A stretch of 59,381 nucleotides of DNA from a virus. This document shows positions 43,245 through 52,883 of this stretch, piece after piece. The stretch covers positions 1 to 59,381 of IMG/VR virus record IMGVR_UViG_3300042401_000753. One strand, 5' to 3'. Below the pieces are notes generated by a model, which saw only the letters and a program-made list of their open reading frames with translations, ran no database searches and was not told the DNA's origin. Numbering within the stretch: position 1 is the stretch's first letter; each line of letters starts with the position of its first letter. The translations under genes were made by a program, and so were the position numbers.

Positions 43245-43260
43245 TCTCAGTTAACTGAAT

Positions 43261-44910
43261 ATGGCAACACTCAATTTCTTTAACCCAGCAACTCTTCTTC
43301 CAAGTCCTGAAGTTGCTGTCAAGCCACCGCCACAGAACACTGGCGGTTCTTTTCTGATTAGCGAAGCTCTCAAGGAAACAACTCAACTTGTCAAAGCCAA
43401 GAGGGATGTTGATAGCTTGAAAGCAGAAGCTAATGCTTATGCAGATTATGTTCAGGATCAAAGCCCTGAGCTTGCTAACCTGCTAAGGAATAAGTCCAGT
43501 CAGTATCGTATCGGAATGGATACTAACGAAGAACGCAGCGGCTTCCTTAAGGGAGTCATTGGTCTTTCTAGGCTTGAGCAACAAGATCGTAAACTTGAAT
43601 TGACTGCTCAGAAGAACGACAAGTTTAACAACACAGGAACAAAGCTTAACAATCTTCGCGGATTGCTTGAAATTCAAAGTCGAAGAGCACTTGAATGGGA
43701 TCAAGAAGAATCCAGATTAGAAAAAGAGCAAGATGCTAATATTCAAAGAATTGCAGGATTAGGTCTTAATTCACCACTTCCTCCTAAGTATGTAAAAAAA
43801 CCTAATCCTTATACAGCTAAAGTAGATTCGCTTTCTGCTGAGTTAGAAGCTACTATTTCTGATACTGATAGTTATCCAAGCAAGGGAGAACCAGCACTTC
43901 CGTCAGGATTTACTCCAGTCAAAGGAGTTGGAGGCGGATTATTTCCAGGAGACCCTGAAGCAGTTACTCCGGCGACTCCAGGAACTGACGTAGGTCAAGA
44001 TGCCGCAACAGTTAATAATCTTCCTGTAACAGAAGGACAGCCAATCAATCCACTTGTTGGTGGCCCTCCTCCACCACCTGAAGGAACTTATACATTACCA
44101 AATCCTTCTGCTGGTGCAGAACCACCTAGGGCTGAAATTGTTCCAGAGTCTAGCGCTCCTCAGTCAACTGAGAAACCAGCAACTAGCAGAGAGTTTAAGA
44201 TTGATCCTACAGGAGAAACACAACCAGTGGAAGTAACTCCCGGAGTAATTCCTCCATCAACAGCGACTCCTAATACCACTGTTCCTGCCGCCGTTTCTCC
44301 GGTAGATGTTAATGATAAGAATTATCTTATACAGCAACAAGCTATTGCAGCAAGGGAAGCAATTAAGCAAAGCGCAATTGAAGATGTTAAATCCGCATTT
44401 GATAATGTAGATTCCCAGAAAGAAGCTCTTAATGATAAGTCTCAACTTGATCGTTTAAGTAATCTAAGAGACCAAGCAGAAAAAGATATTGCAGCAGTTA
44501 GTCGCTCTAATCCTGATCTTAAGATTCTTGTTAAAGCAATTGCTCAACGATATAAAACTTCTGTTAATCAAGTAATGATGCTATCAGTTAATCAGCTTAA
44601 TGCAGAAAAACTAAAATTGGGAGATCAAGTAGTTACTTACGAGACAGCAGGAACAGCCGGAGGCGCTTCTGGACCAACGATTAATCTTATTGAGCGTCAA
44701 GTAGTTGACAATAAATCAAAGACATCTCAAATAAGAATTTATAAAGTTAATCCAGACCGAACTGAAATAGATGTAACTGATGAAGTTAATAAAAAAATGC
44801 TCAAGAGAATTGGTCCTGTAATAGATCAAGGCGTTACTCCGTCTGTAGCACCATCTAGTCCAACATCAGCAGTTCAACATCGCCCACTAAGCGATTTATT
44901 TAAACAGTAA
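43261..44910 (+). CDS. Internal virion protein, 549 aa
   Basis: Coiled-coil N-terminal half, a Pro-rich central linker (about 255-360, PLVGGPPPPPEGTYTLP) and a helical C-terminus. Position and composition suggest a second ejected core protein. The linker holds a Q-S-T-E palindrome variant (44160). The palindrome (43247) lies 2 bases before its ATG. Confidence 0.6.
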   Translation: MATLNFFNPATLLPSPEVAVKPPPQNTGGSFLISEALKETTQLVKAKRDVDSLKAEANAYADYVQDQSPELANLLRNKSSQYRIGMDTNEERSGFLKGVIGLSRLEQQDRKLELTAQKNDKFNNTGTKLNNLRGLLEIQSRRALEWDQEESRLEKEQDANIQRIAGLGLNSPLPPKYVKKPNPYTAKVDSLSAELEATISDTDSYPSKGEPALPSGFTPVKGVGGGLFPGDPEAVTPATPGTDVGQDAATVNNLPVTEGQPINPLVGGPPPPPEGTYTLPNPSAGAEPPRAEIVPESSAPQSTEKPATSREFKIDPTGETQPVEVTPGVIPPSTATPNTTVPAAVSPVDVNDKNYLIQQQAIAAREAIKQSAIEDVKSAFDNVDSQKEALNDKSQLDRLSNLRDQAEKDIAAVSRSNPDLKILVKAIAQRYKTSVNQVMMLSVNQLNAEKLKLGDQVVTYETAGTAGGASGPTINLIERQVVDNKSKTSQIRIYKVNPDRTEIDVTDEVNKKMLKRIGPVIDQGVTPSVAPSSPTSAVQHRPLSDLFKQ

Positions 44911-44915
44911 TAATT

Positions 44916-47900
44916 ATGTCAGAAAATACTTTACCTCCGCTTCCTCAACTTTCTGAACTTGAGCAGTATCCAGAATTTATTGCATACTCTCCAGAAGACA
45001 AGGCTAAGTTTTACGACAACTATTTCAATCGTCGTAAAGAGGAAGCTGTTAACGAAGACGACTATAACTTGCTTTTAAAAGAACAAGCTGATCGTAATCG
45101 CAACTCTGTTAAGATTCAGGCTCAGGTTAATCATCCTTTTGTTACTGATCCGAAATATCTTCCTAAAGAACTTCAAGACCAAGCGGCAAAAGTTTATGAA
45201 ATGGATCAGGAGTATAAGTTTAATCAGCAAGAAGCGCAGGTAGAAAAGTTTAAAGCTCCTGACATGGAAGACCCTAATCGGTCTTTGCAGATTAAGCCAT
45301 ATAAGTATAATGGCCAGCGAGGGTATTCTATTAAATATCCTAATGGAGATATTGAGTCGGTTTCTGGCATGGATACCAAAGCTCAGTTAACTGAATACCT
45401 CAAGACCAAGAATGATAAATTTGATGGAAAAAGAGAAGGAGTATTTGATAAACTTAATCCTCTCGCTGAATCAGAACTGGAAGGAGTTATTGACGCTATC
45501 AATCAAGTATCCAGCGGCCTTGAAGGATCATTAAATCAAGGTCGTAAAACTTTTAAATCTATTGCTCAAGGATTTGATCTTGGCACTGTAGATGAAATTA
45601 ATCAACAGGTTTCAGATTACTTCAGGACCGGAGATATTGAAGGAGCGCAAAAGCAAAAGCTTGCAGAAGCTCAAAAGAATCTTCAAGAAGCAAACGCATC
45701 GGGAGACACTAAAAGGGCAGAGGATACTTCTGACTATATCAAAACACTGCAACGCAACCTTGCAAAGATTGATAGGTTTAAAACCTCAACAGGATTAGAG
45801 ACAGAGTTTGTCGATCCTCGCCTTGATGGAACAGAGCAAGTTACTTTTGATTCTCCGGGTTTCCTGCCATCTTTTAATTACACTAAGCCGGGTGAAGTTC
45901 TTAAGAAGGGAATGACTCCAGAGGAAGCTGCGCCATTACTCAAAGAGAAATACATAGAAATTTTTAACTCCATTGAGGAATCAAATAAGATTGGAGGATC
46001 AAGGGTATTGAATGATTACAATAAGTATCTTCAATCTCTTCCTGAAGCTAAACGCGGTGAAGCATCTGCACTTACAAACTACTTTAAAAATAATCTTTCT
46101 GAACTTATTCCTTACATTGCAACTACAGCAGTAGCTGCATTCCCTGACATTGCAATGGTTGTCGGATCGTCTGTTGCTGCTGGAGCAATAGGTGGACCGG
46201 GTGCTGCTACAGCAACTGGATTAAAGGTAGGATATGAAAGAGAGTATACAGCAACTCTCATGTCCGAGATGCAGTTGCGTGCTGCTAAAGAAAACGTAAA
46301 GTTTAATGCAGATGTTATGTCTGCCTACATGAATGATTCTGCATTCATGGAAAAGACAAGAGAGATAGCTAGAACTCGCGGTGCCGTCATTGGTGCTAGT
46401 GGAGCTATCCTTGGTGGAGCCACAAGCAAGATTGTTGAATCAGCAATTGAAGGAGCGGTTAAGAAAGCTTTCATTGCTGGAGGAATTGGTTCAGTAACAG
46501 AAGGCGTTGGAGAATTTGCTGCTAGGGGTGCCGCTGGACAAAAGAGAGACTTTACTGAAGTCTTTAATGAGGCGATTGGTGGATTAGGAGCAACTGCTGT
46601 TGCTATTCCTGCTGCAATGATTGATAACTCAATCAAAGCAAGGAAGGCCGCAAAGACTAAAGAGATTATTGATGAAGTAAATCAAAGAGTTGAAGCCGCT
46701 CAAGGTGACGGGACTCTTAAATCTACTAAGACGCCAGAACAACGTATTCAGGAAATGAAGGACAAGCTTGCGCCTGTTCCTCGCGTTCCTGATCCTACTG
46801 CGTTTGAGGGAGAAGTTGAAGCTCCTTTTGTTGGTGAGACTGCTACTGGTCTTGATGGCAAACAAGGTTTTCCTAAAGCTGCACAAAAGCCATTTGCTGC
46901 ACAAGAACAAAAGCCATTGGGTGGACAAGTTCAACGTCCTTTTGTTGGAGAAACGGAGCAAGCGTTTGGAGAAGAAGCTCCTTCTGTTGTAACGCCTTCT
47001 GTTCCTGTTGCTGCACCAGTTACTCCAACCGCTCCAACCGCACCAGTTACTCCTACAGTAACTCCAACCGCTCCGGTTACTCCTGCTGCCGCACCTGAGC
47101 AGACTGCTCCTATGGAAGCTCCTTCTGTTGGTCCAGCACCTGAACAGACCGCTCCTGCTGCTCCAATGGTTGAGACTGCTTCTGAACAAGCTGCTCCAGT
47201 TCAAGAAACTCAGTCAACTGAGAATACTCCAAAGCAACCAGATACAATTGAGGATTTAAAGGAGTTAACTTATCTTGTTTTAGGAGAAGTTTATAAGCCG
47301 GGTTCAGAAATGACAGAAGATCAAATGATTGCTCGTTTCGGAAGCAAGAATTTACTAACTACTTCAAAAGAAATTGGAATTCTTTCATTAATTGAAAAAA
47401 TGTTCAATGCTGGATGGGTCTGGGATTTTAATGAAAAGAAAATGGTTAACCCAGAAAATCAAAATGAAACACCTGCTGAGTTTGCTATTAAAGAGAATCA
47501 AAAAAATAATCCTCAGTCAACTGAGAATGCTCCAGTTGCAGAAACTCCTGTTGCGCCAGTAGTTGAGCCTGCTGCTACAACTCCATCAACTGAAACTGCT
47601 CCAGCACCACAGGTTGAAAGCACTGATCCAAATGCCGGTCGTCCTACTTTAATGTATTTTGGTAAGAAAGTGCCGTATTCGGTTTCAATAAAACAAGAAG
47701 GAGGAGGCTTTAAAGTTAAATCTGTTAAAATTTATCTTGAAAATGGAATGTATGATACTGTTCGCATTCCTCAAGAATTACAAGAAGGAGGATTTGCTAC
47801 CATTGAAGAAGCTGAAGCTGCTGGTCCAAAACTTCTTGCGGAGGCGCAAAAAAAGATGGATGCTGAGATTCAGGCAGATAAAACAAAGCCTGCAACAAAG

Positions 47901-50900
47901 CCAGCGACCGGAGTAATAATTAATGGAGTCAGGTATACTAACGCAAGAGAGTTAATTGAATCTCTTGATGCTGAATATGGCGGCGCTCTTGCTAAGATAC
48001 TTGATGCAAATCCAGCTATTAGGAAAGCTCTTGAGAACATTCCTGTAGAGCCTGGTAACTCTCCTTACTTTGATGGTAAGAAAATTGTTCTTTCTTCTAC
48101 TGCAAATCTTGAAATAACAAAAGCGCATGAGCTTACCCATGCAATTCTTGATGTTGCTTTAGATACAGTAGGCTCATTTAATCAGGATATTAATAGTTTG
48201 ATGACAGATTTGATTAATGACGAATCTGTAGTATCTAAGAGGGTTGCTGATATTATCAAGAAAGTTAGAGAGCTTCACTCTAAGGATGTTAATGAAAAGC
48301 TTAGTGTGGCGCAATACATGGCTACATACATTAATTATATATTTGATCAATTAAAAAAGAGTCAAGAGTTTAAAGATAATCCTTTAACCGATCCAGAATT
48401 GGAAAGGGCTTATGCATTCCTTAGCCCTCATGAGTTCTTAGCCGCAATAATGTCTGACCCTAAATTCAGGGATACATTAATTGGTAAAAAAATTACTCCT
48501 GAAAAAAAGTCAGTCATAGCAAGAATTATTGATGCTATCAAAAAACTCTTTGGTAAAATTGGACCTTCTTTGCCAAAAAATGAATTTGAGAAATTAATTT
48601 CTATTATTGAGAACGCAGTTAGAAATCCAGTCTATACTCCCGGACAATATAAAAGAAGTTACAATAGGGACGGCTCAGTAAATCTAGGCAATGCCAATAA
48701 AGAAGGCGGTGTAACTAATTCTTTAGATGAAGTTAATCAGAATACTCAGTTAACTGAACAATCTCAAACTGAAGAAGTTAAATTAAATCAGCCAGTTATT
48801 ACAAGAGCTGTATTTGGTGATTCTCAAATTTATCTTTCGTTTGATGCATCAGGCCCAAAGACTAATATTGATGATATTAAAAAAGCATTTAGTGGAGAAG
48901 ATTACTCTGCTGAAGTAACGGAGTTTCAATCTGATTTTGTTTCTGCAACTTCAGGCATTGCCAAGTATCGTATTGATATATTTAATAAAGGCAATGGAGC
49001 AATGTCTTCTGCTGAGACAACAAAGAAGGCATATCAGAATGCGTTTGGAACAACTGAAAGAATTGCTAATAAAAGCGTTACTGAATTACAAGGTTCACTT
49101 ACTGATCGCTTTGCTCAAGTTTATGAATCTAATGTATTCAATCCAGCAGGACAGTCTAAGAATACTTTAAATCCTCAGTCAACTGAGAATAGGTCTGACA
49201 ATGCATTTTCTGAAAAAGCATATCAAGATGTTGAAGAAGGATTCAAGAGCAGGAAGAAGATTGTCTCAATGCCAATCAAAGACTTCCTTAAGCTTGCAAA
49301 ACCAATTGAAACTGACTACCGTCGTCCAGAAGCTCAAGACTCTTTTGATAAAGGAATTAAATGGGATAGCATTCCAGAACTGAGAACAGAAAAAGGCGGC
49401 AAGGTAAGAACTCATGAAGGAAGGCATCGTGCAGAAGTCTTACTTAATGCTGGCTATACTCATATGCCAGTTGCAATTAATGACGCAATGATTCGTTGGG
49501 ATGAAGCTAATCCTGCGAGCATTCCAACTGAGTTAACTTCTGAAGTTGGGAATGATAAAGTTCCTATGCCTCAATTGATTAAAGGTAGATACTCCCCTCA
49601 ATCAAATGGCATTGAAACAACTGCTGGAATAAATCATGCTTTGGGAGAAGTTAACCAAGATACCAAAGACCTTGCAGCCGTTGCTGTTACAGCAGAAGAG
49701 AAAGAGACTGTAGCAAAGCAAGTAGAGAAAGACATTGCACAAAATCGCTTTAATGACCTTAAAAAAGAATACCCAGAAATCCTAAAGGACGTTGAGTTTG
49801 ATGGCACTAACTTACAGCAAGCCCGTGAGAAAGTAACCGACTTCCTTGAAAAGAGCTTTGATGAAGTTGATGGTGAAGGGAAAGAAGTAAGTGAAGCAAA
49901 GAAAGTTCAAGGAGCAAAGCTTCAGGTTAATCTACGTCTTGCTCTTGGTATTCTTCCTGAGAAGATCAAGGAAACAAACATGACCGACTCACAAATAGGT
50001 TATGTCTTGGATGCAATGGATTATATTGTAGAAGCCACTAAGGACATGGCAAATATGACAGCAAACAAAATGCGTTATTTTAATAACACTCTTGCTTCTT
50101 TTGCTGACGGTGGAGCTTTGGTTGGAATGAAGGGAGTAATTACTAAAACCTTTATCAGTAAATGGAAAAGAATCCTTGATGAAGTAATGGGCCAAGGGGC
50201 AATCTTTGATAAACCAATCTCTCCAGTTCGTAGCGGTCCTTTTGGTAACTTGTTTTCTGGAACACTTGGAACAATGGCATCCCTTGCTCATGAGGTTGCA
50301 TACATTGGTCGTAACGAGGTTGCTCATCGCTTTATTCGTGACTTAATGGGAGTGTTTAAGGATAACATTGACTTTAAACAATTAGAAGAAACTGCCGCAA
50401 TTGAAAGTTGGTATGAGAATTTAAATAAAGTTCTTCCTAAGATTAGCAATCAAAACGACCACATGATTGGTATTGCTGCACGCCTTACTCAATGGGATAA
50501 AGCAGCGACAGCCTCTCCTCTTGAGCAAATGGTTAAAAGAAATACTCAGTTAACTGATTCTTTTGCAGATGCTGATCCTGCTGCTGGTAAAGCAATGGGA
50601 GCAATGCTCGCTTTTGATAAGGAGCAAGCATCAATTGTTAAGCAAGCTTATGATGCTCTTATGTCTGGAATTGATCTTGCATCATTCCCTGACGAAGCGG
50701 CAGCAGTAGCAGCAATCGAAGCCAAGCTTTCTCCAGAGCAACTCTCTGTTCTTAATAAGACAAGAGATATGGGTAAAGCTTTTCTTCCCTTCCTGAAGAA
50801 TGTTAAAGCAGTAACAAAGAATGTAAACCTTCAGGACTATCAGAACTATGTTCATGACTCTACTATTAGTCCTCAAGAAGGAGGCGAGAGCAGAACGGTA

Positions 50901-52883
50901 AAAGAAGCAGACTCTATGTCTGATGTTCTTCATGATCGTAAAGGATTTGATCCTACCAAATCATATCCAGAAACAAGCATTCGTGCTATTGCTGAAAAAC
51001 AAGCAAAGTCATCAGCTTACGAAAAACATACCGGAGTTGAAAGGTATCTTTTCCGTCAGTTAATGAGCGACCCTAGCTTTACAAACATTCTTGATGAGTT
51101 TGATAATAGTCGCGGGATTTCTGATCGTTTAATTAAGCTTGCGGAAGTTTACAATGAATCAATGACAAAGAACCAGCCAAGAGCAGGTCCAATCTGGTCT
51201 TTGATTGAATCAAGTGCAGCATTAGTAATGGCTGCAAAGATTCTTGGAATTGATCCACTTATTAAAAACGCAACAGGCGGACTTGTTGCTAGATTAACAT
51301 TGGCCGGTCTTGATTCTGAGGCATTCTTTAATGGAGTTCTTTATGAACAAAACATGGGCAAGATTAATGGATTTCTTAAGAAATACGTTCCAACTCAATA
51401 CAATAGAACAAGCCAATACGATGCTATTACAGGAAGCGAGGATCGTTATAGTCTTCTAAATGACTATCGCTTAAAAAGAGAAATTGGAAAAAGCTGGGCT
51501 AACGCAACTTTCTTTTCCGGACTTCGCTCTCCTCAAGCTTTTTTAAACATGGTTCAAAAGGAGATTGTATCTCGCGCATCTAATTACTCTAACGCATTGC
51601 CTGAACGTCAAAGCGCTTTTGCTATTTGGACTGCTGCTTACATTCATTACGCTAAAAAGAACGGGACCGTAATTGACGCCAAAGACTTTCTTGCTAGAAT
51701 GCCTCATGACAAGCGTGCGGCTAATGATGCAAACGACTTTGTTACAATGGCAATGGGTTATGCTCCTGACAAAGCAAGCAAGGGATCGTTCTGGAATGGT
51801 AGCACAAGAACAAAACAAGTTATATCTAAAACTCTGTTTGGTTTTATGCAGCAGTCAACTGGTCTTGCTGTAACTGCCCAGAATCAATTAATGAAATCAC
51901 AAAGACTGCTTAGGTCTGGAGATTTGATGGAAGCAAACAAAGCAGCATTAGTAGCTTCTGTTGCAATGGGTAACGTATTAGTATTCCGCGCAATGACATT
52001 AGCTTTGCAAGGAATTGTATTGTATCCTGTTCTTACCCAATACTTTAACGGAGCAGACGAAGAAGAAAAGAAAAGAGTTATTCTTAAGGTCAGGAAAGAG
52101 TATAAAGATACTTCAGACAGAAGTAACCTTGGAGCGCTTTATAAAGATGCCGCTTCTATGGTATTTCCGTTGTTTGGTTCTGCGCCATTAATAACAGGAG
52201 CATTTAACTTTGGCGCTGATATGGCTGGCGTTGTTGCAAGCACTAAGCCAGACGGAAGTTTGCTTGAGTTTGAGTTTAAGAAAGCTTTAAAAGTTCAGTC
52301 AACTGAGATTAAAGATCAACTTGAAGTTCTTAATAAAAAGATTAAGTTTGCAGAGAAGATGGATTTGCAAGACCGTCCTGAGTTTGAGTTAATGCTGAAA
52401 GAGGAAGAAAAGTTAATGGCAATCAAAGATGAGATTGCAGCAAAGCTTAAGTTTTCTTATGTGACAGCAGATAAAAATAAGGCCGCTCTTAGCCCATACG
52501 GAATGTATGGTATGCTTGGGGAGTTTATATTAAAACAAACAAAGAGCTTTACTGAAAACGATCTTACTACTGAGGAACAAATTGAAATGGATCGTTTGCT
52601 TAAGAATCAAATTACCTATAAAGATAATCTTGCCGGTGAAGGATTTTTAAGCGGTATGATTGAAAAACCATATAGCGTTATTAGAAAAGGCTTTATGGGA
52701 GAGATGGGTAAATCCAGAGAAGATCGAGTTCCTACTGTTATTAGTATATTAGAACAACTTAACGGAGGAGTAAACCCAAGAGTTATTCTTGAGAGATCAA
52801 GAGAAATGCTTGCCGAGCTTTATGCTAAAGAAAATGTTGAGCATAATCGCAAGGTCCGTGAACTTCAAGAGAAACTAAAGTAA
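44916..52883 (+). CDS. Giant internal virion protein with zincin protease motif, 2655 aa
   Basis: Probably injected with the DNA, as giant virion proteins of podoviruses are. Hydrophobic Gly/Ala-rich segments at about residues 400-440 and 490-560 could cross the host membrane. A Pro/Thr/Ala linker (about 690-770) follows. H-E-L-T-H at about 1071-1075 inside ITKAHELTHAILDVAL is a zinc metalloprotease motif. HEGRHRAEVLLNAGYTHMP (about 1500) resembles a polyvalent-protein or ParB-like module. Another hydrophobic region lies near 2360-2460. Four palindromes or variants lie in linkers. Function of the C-terminal part unknown. Confidence 0.8.
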   Translation: MSENTLPPLPQLSELEQYPEFIAYSPEDKAKFYDNYFNRRKEEAVNEDDYNLLLKEQADRNRNSVKIQAQVNHPFVTDPKYLPKELQDQAAKVYEMDQEYKFNQQEAQVEKFKAPDMEDPNRSLQIKPYKYNGQRGYSIKYPNGDIESVSGMDTKAQLTEYLKTKNDKFDGKREGVFDKLNPLAESELEGVIDAINQVSSGLEGSLNQGRKTFKSIAQGFDLGTVDEINQQVSDYFRTGDIEGAQKQKLAEAQKNLQEANASGDTKRAEDTSDYIKTLQRNLAKIDRFKTSTGLETEFVDPRLDGTEQVTFDSPGFLPSFNYTKPGEVLKKGMTPEEAAPLLKEKYIEIFNSIEESNKIGGSRVLNDYNKYLQSLPEAKRGEASALTNYFKNNLSELIPYIATTAVAAFPDIAMVVGSSVAAGAIGGPGAATATGLKVGYEREYTATLMSEMQLRAAKENVKFNADVMSAYMNDSAFMEKTREIARTRGAVIGASGAILGGATSKIVESAIEGAVKKAFIAGGIGSVTEGVGEFAARGAAGQKRDFTEVFNEAIGGLGATAVAIPAAMIDNSIKARKAAKTKEIIDEVNQRVEAAQGDGTLKSTKTPEQRIQEMKDKLAPVPRVPDPTAFEGEVEAPFVGETATGLDGKQGFPKAAQKPFAAQEQKPLGGQVQRPFVGETEQAFGEEAPSVVTPSVPVAAPVTPTAPTAPVTPTVTPTAPVTPAAAPEQTAPMEAPSVGPAPEQTAPAAPMVETASEQAAPVQETQSTENTPKQPDTIEDLKELTYLVLGEVYKPGSEMTEDQMIARFGSKNLLTTSKEIGILSLIEKMFNAGWVWDFNEKKMVNPENQNETPAEFAIKENQKNNPQSTENAPVAETPVAPVVEPAATTPSTETAPAPQVESTDPNAGRPTLMYFGKKVPYSVSIKQEGGGFKVKSVKIYLENGMYDTVRIPQELQEGGFATIEEAEAAGPKLLAEAQKKMDAEIQADKTKPATKPATGVIINGVRYTNARELIESLDAEYGGALAKILDANPAIRKALENIPVEPGNSPYFDGKKIVLSSTANLEITKAHELTHAILDVALDTVGSFNQDINSLMTDLINDESVVSKRVADIIKKVRELHSKDVNEKLSVAQYMATYINYIFDQLKKSQEFKDNPLTDPELERAYAFLSPHEFLAAIMSDPKFRDTLIGKKITPEKKSVIARIIDAIKKLFGKIGPSLPKNEFEKLISIIENAVRNPVYTPGQYKRSYNRDGSVNLGNANKEGGVTNSLDEVNQNTQLTEQSQTEEVKLNQPVITRAVFGDSQIYLSFDASGPKTNIDDIKKAFSGEDYSAEVTEFQSDFVSATSGIAKYRIDIFNKGNGAMSSAETTKKAYQNAFGTTERIANKSVTELQGSLTDRFAQVYESNVFNPAGQSKNTLNPQSTENRSDNAFSEKAYQDVEEGFKSRKKIVSMPIKDFLKLAKPIETDYRRPEAQDSFDKGIKWDSIPELRTEKGGKVRTHEGRHRAEVLLNAGYTHMPVAINDAMIRWDEANPASIPTELTSEVGNDKVPMPQLIKGRYSPQSNGIETTAGINHALGEVNQDTKDLAAVAVTAEEKETVAKQVEKDIAQNRFNDLKKEYPEILKDVEFDGTNLQQAREKVTDFLEKSFDEVDGEGKEVSEAKKVQGAKLQVNLRLALGILPEKIKETNMTDSQIGYVLDAMDYIVEATKDMANMTANKMRYFNNTLASFADGGALVGMKGVITKTFISKWKRILDEVMGQGAIFDKPISPVRSGPFGNLFSGTLGTMASLAHEVAYIGRNEVAHRFIRDLMGVFKDNIDFKQLEETAAIESWYENLNKVLPKISNQNDHMIGIAARLTQWDKAATASPLEQMVKRNTQLTDSFADADPAAGKAMGAMLAFDKEQASIVKQAYDALMSGIDLASFPDEAAAVAAIEAKLSPEQLSVLNKTRDMGKAFLPFLKNVKAVTKNVNLQDYQNYVHDSTISPQEGGESRTVKEADSMSDVLHDRKGFDPTKSYPETSIRAIAEKQAKSSAYEKHTGVERYLFRQLMSDPSFTNILDEFDNSRGISDRLIKLAEVYNESMTKNQPRAGPIWSLIESSAALVMAAKILGIDPLIKNATGGLVARLTLAGLDSEAFFNGVLYEQNMGKINGFLKKYVPTQYNRTSQYDAITGSEDRYSLLNDYRLKREIGKSWANATFFSGLRSPQAFLNMVQKEIVSRASNYSNALPERQSAFAIWTAAYIHYAKKNGTVIDAKDFLARMPHDKRAANDANDFVTMAMGYAPDKASKGSFWNGSTRTKQVISKTLFGFMQQSTGLAVTAQNQLMKSQRLLRSGDLMEANKAALVASVAMGNVLVFRAMTLALQGIVLYPVLTQYFNGADEEEKKRVILKVRKEYKDTSDRSNLGALYKDAASMVFPLFGSAPLITGAFNFGADMAGVVASTKPDGSLLEFEFKKALKVQSTEIKDQLEVLNKKIKFAEKMDLQDRPEFELMLKEEEKLMAIKDEIAAKLKFSYVTADKNKAALSPYGMYGMLGEFILKQTKSFTENDLTTEEQIEMDRLLKNQITYKDNLAGEGFLSGMIEKPYSVIRKGFMGEMGKSREDRVPTVISILEQLNGGVNPRVILERSREMLAELYAKENVEHNRKVRELQEKLK

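Noticed and set aside
46629-47204. 191-codon minus-strand Arg/Ser-rich frame
   Set aside because: Shadow of the Pro/Ala/Thr linker in the giant virion gene.
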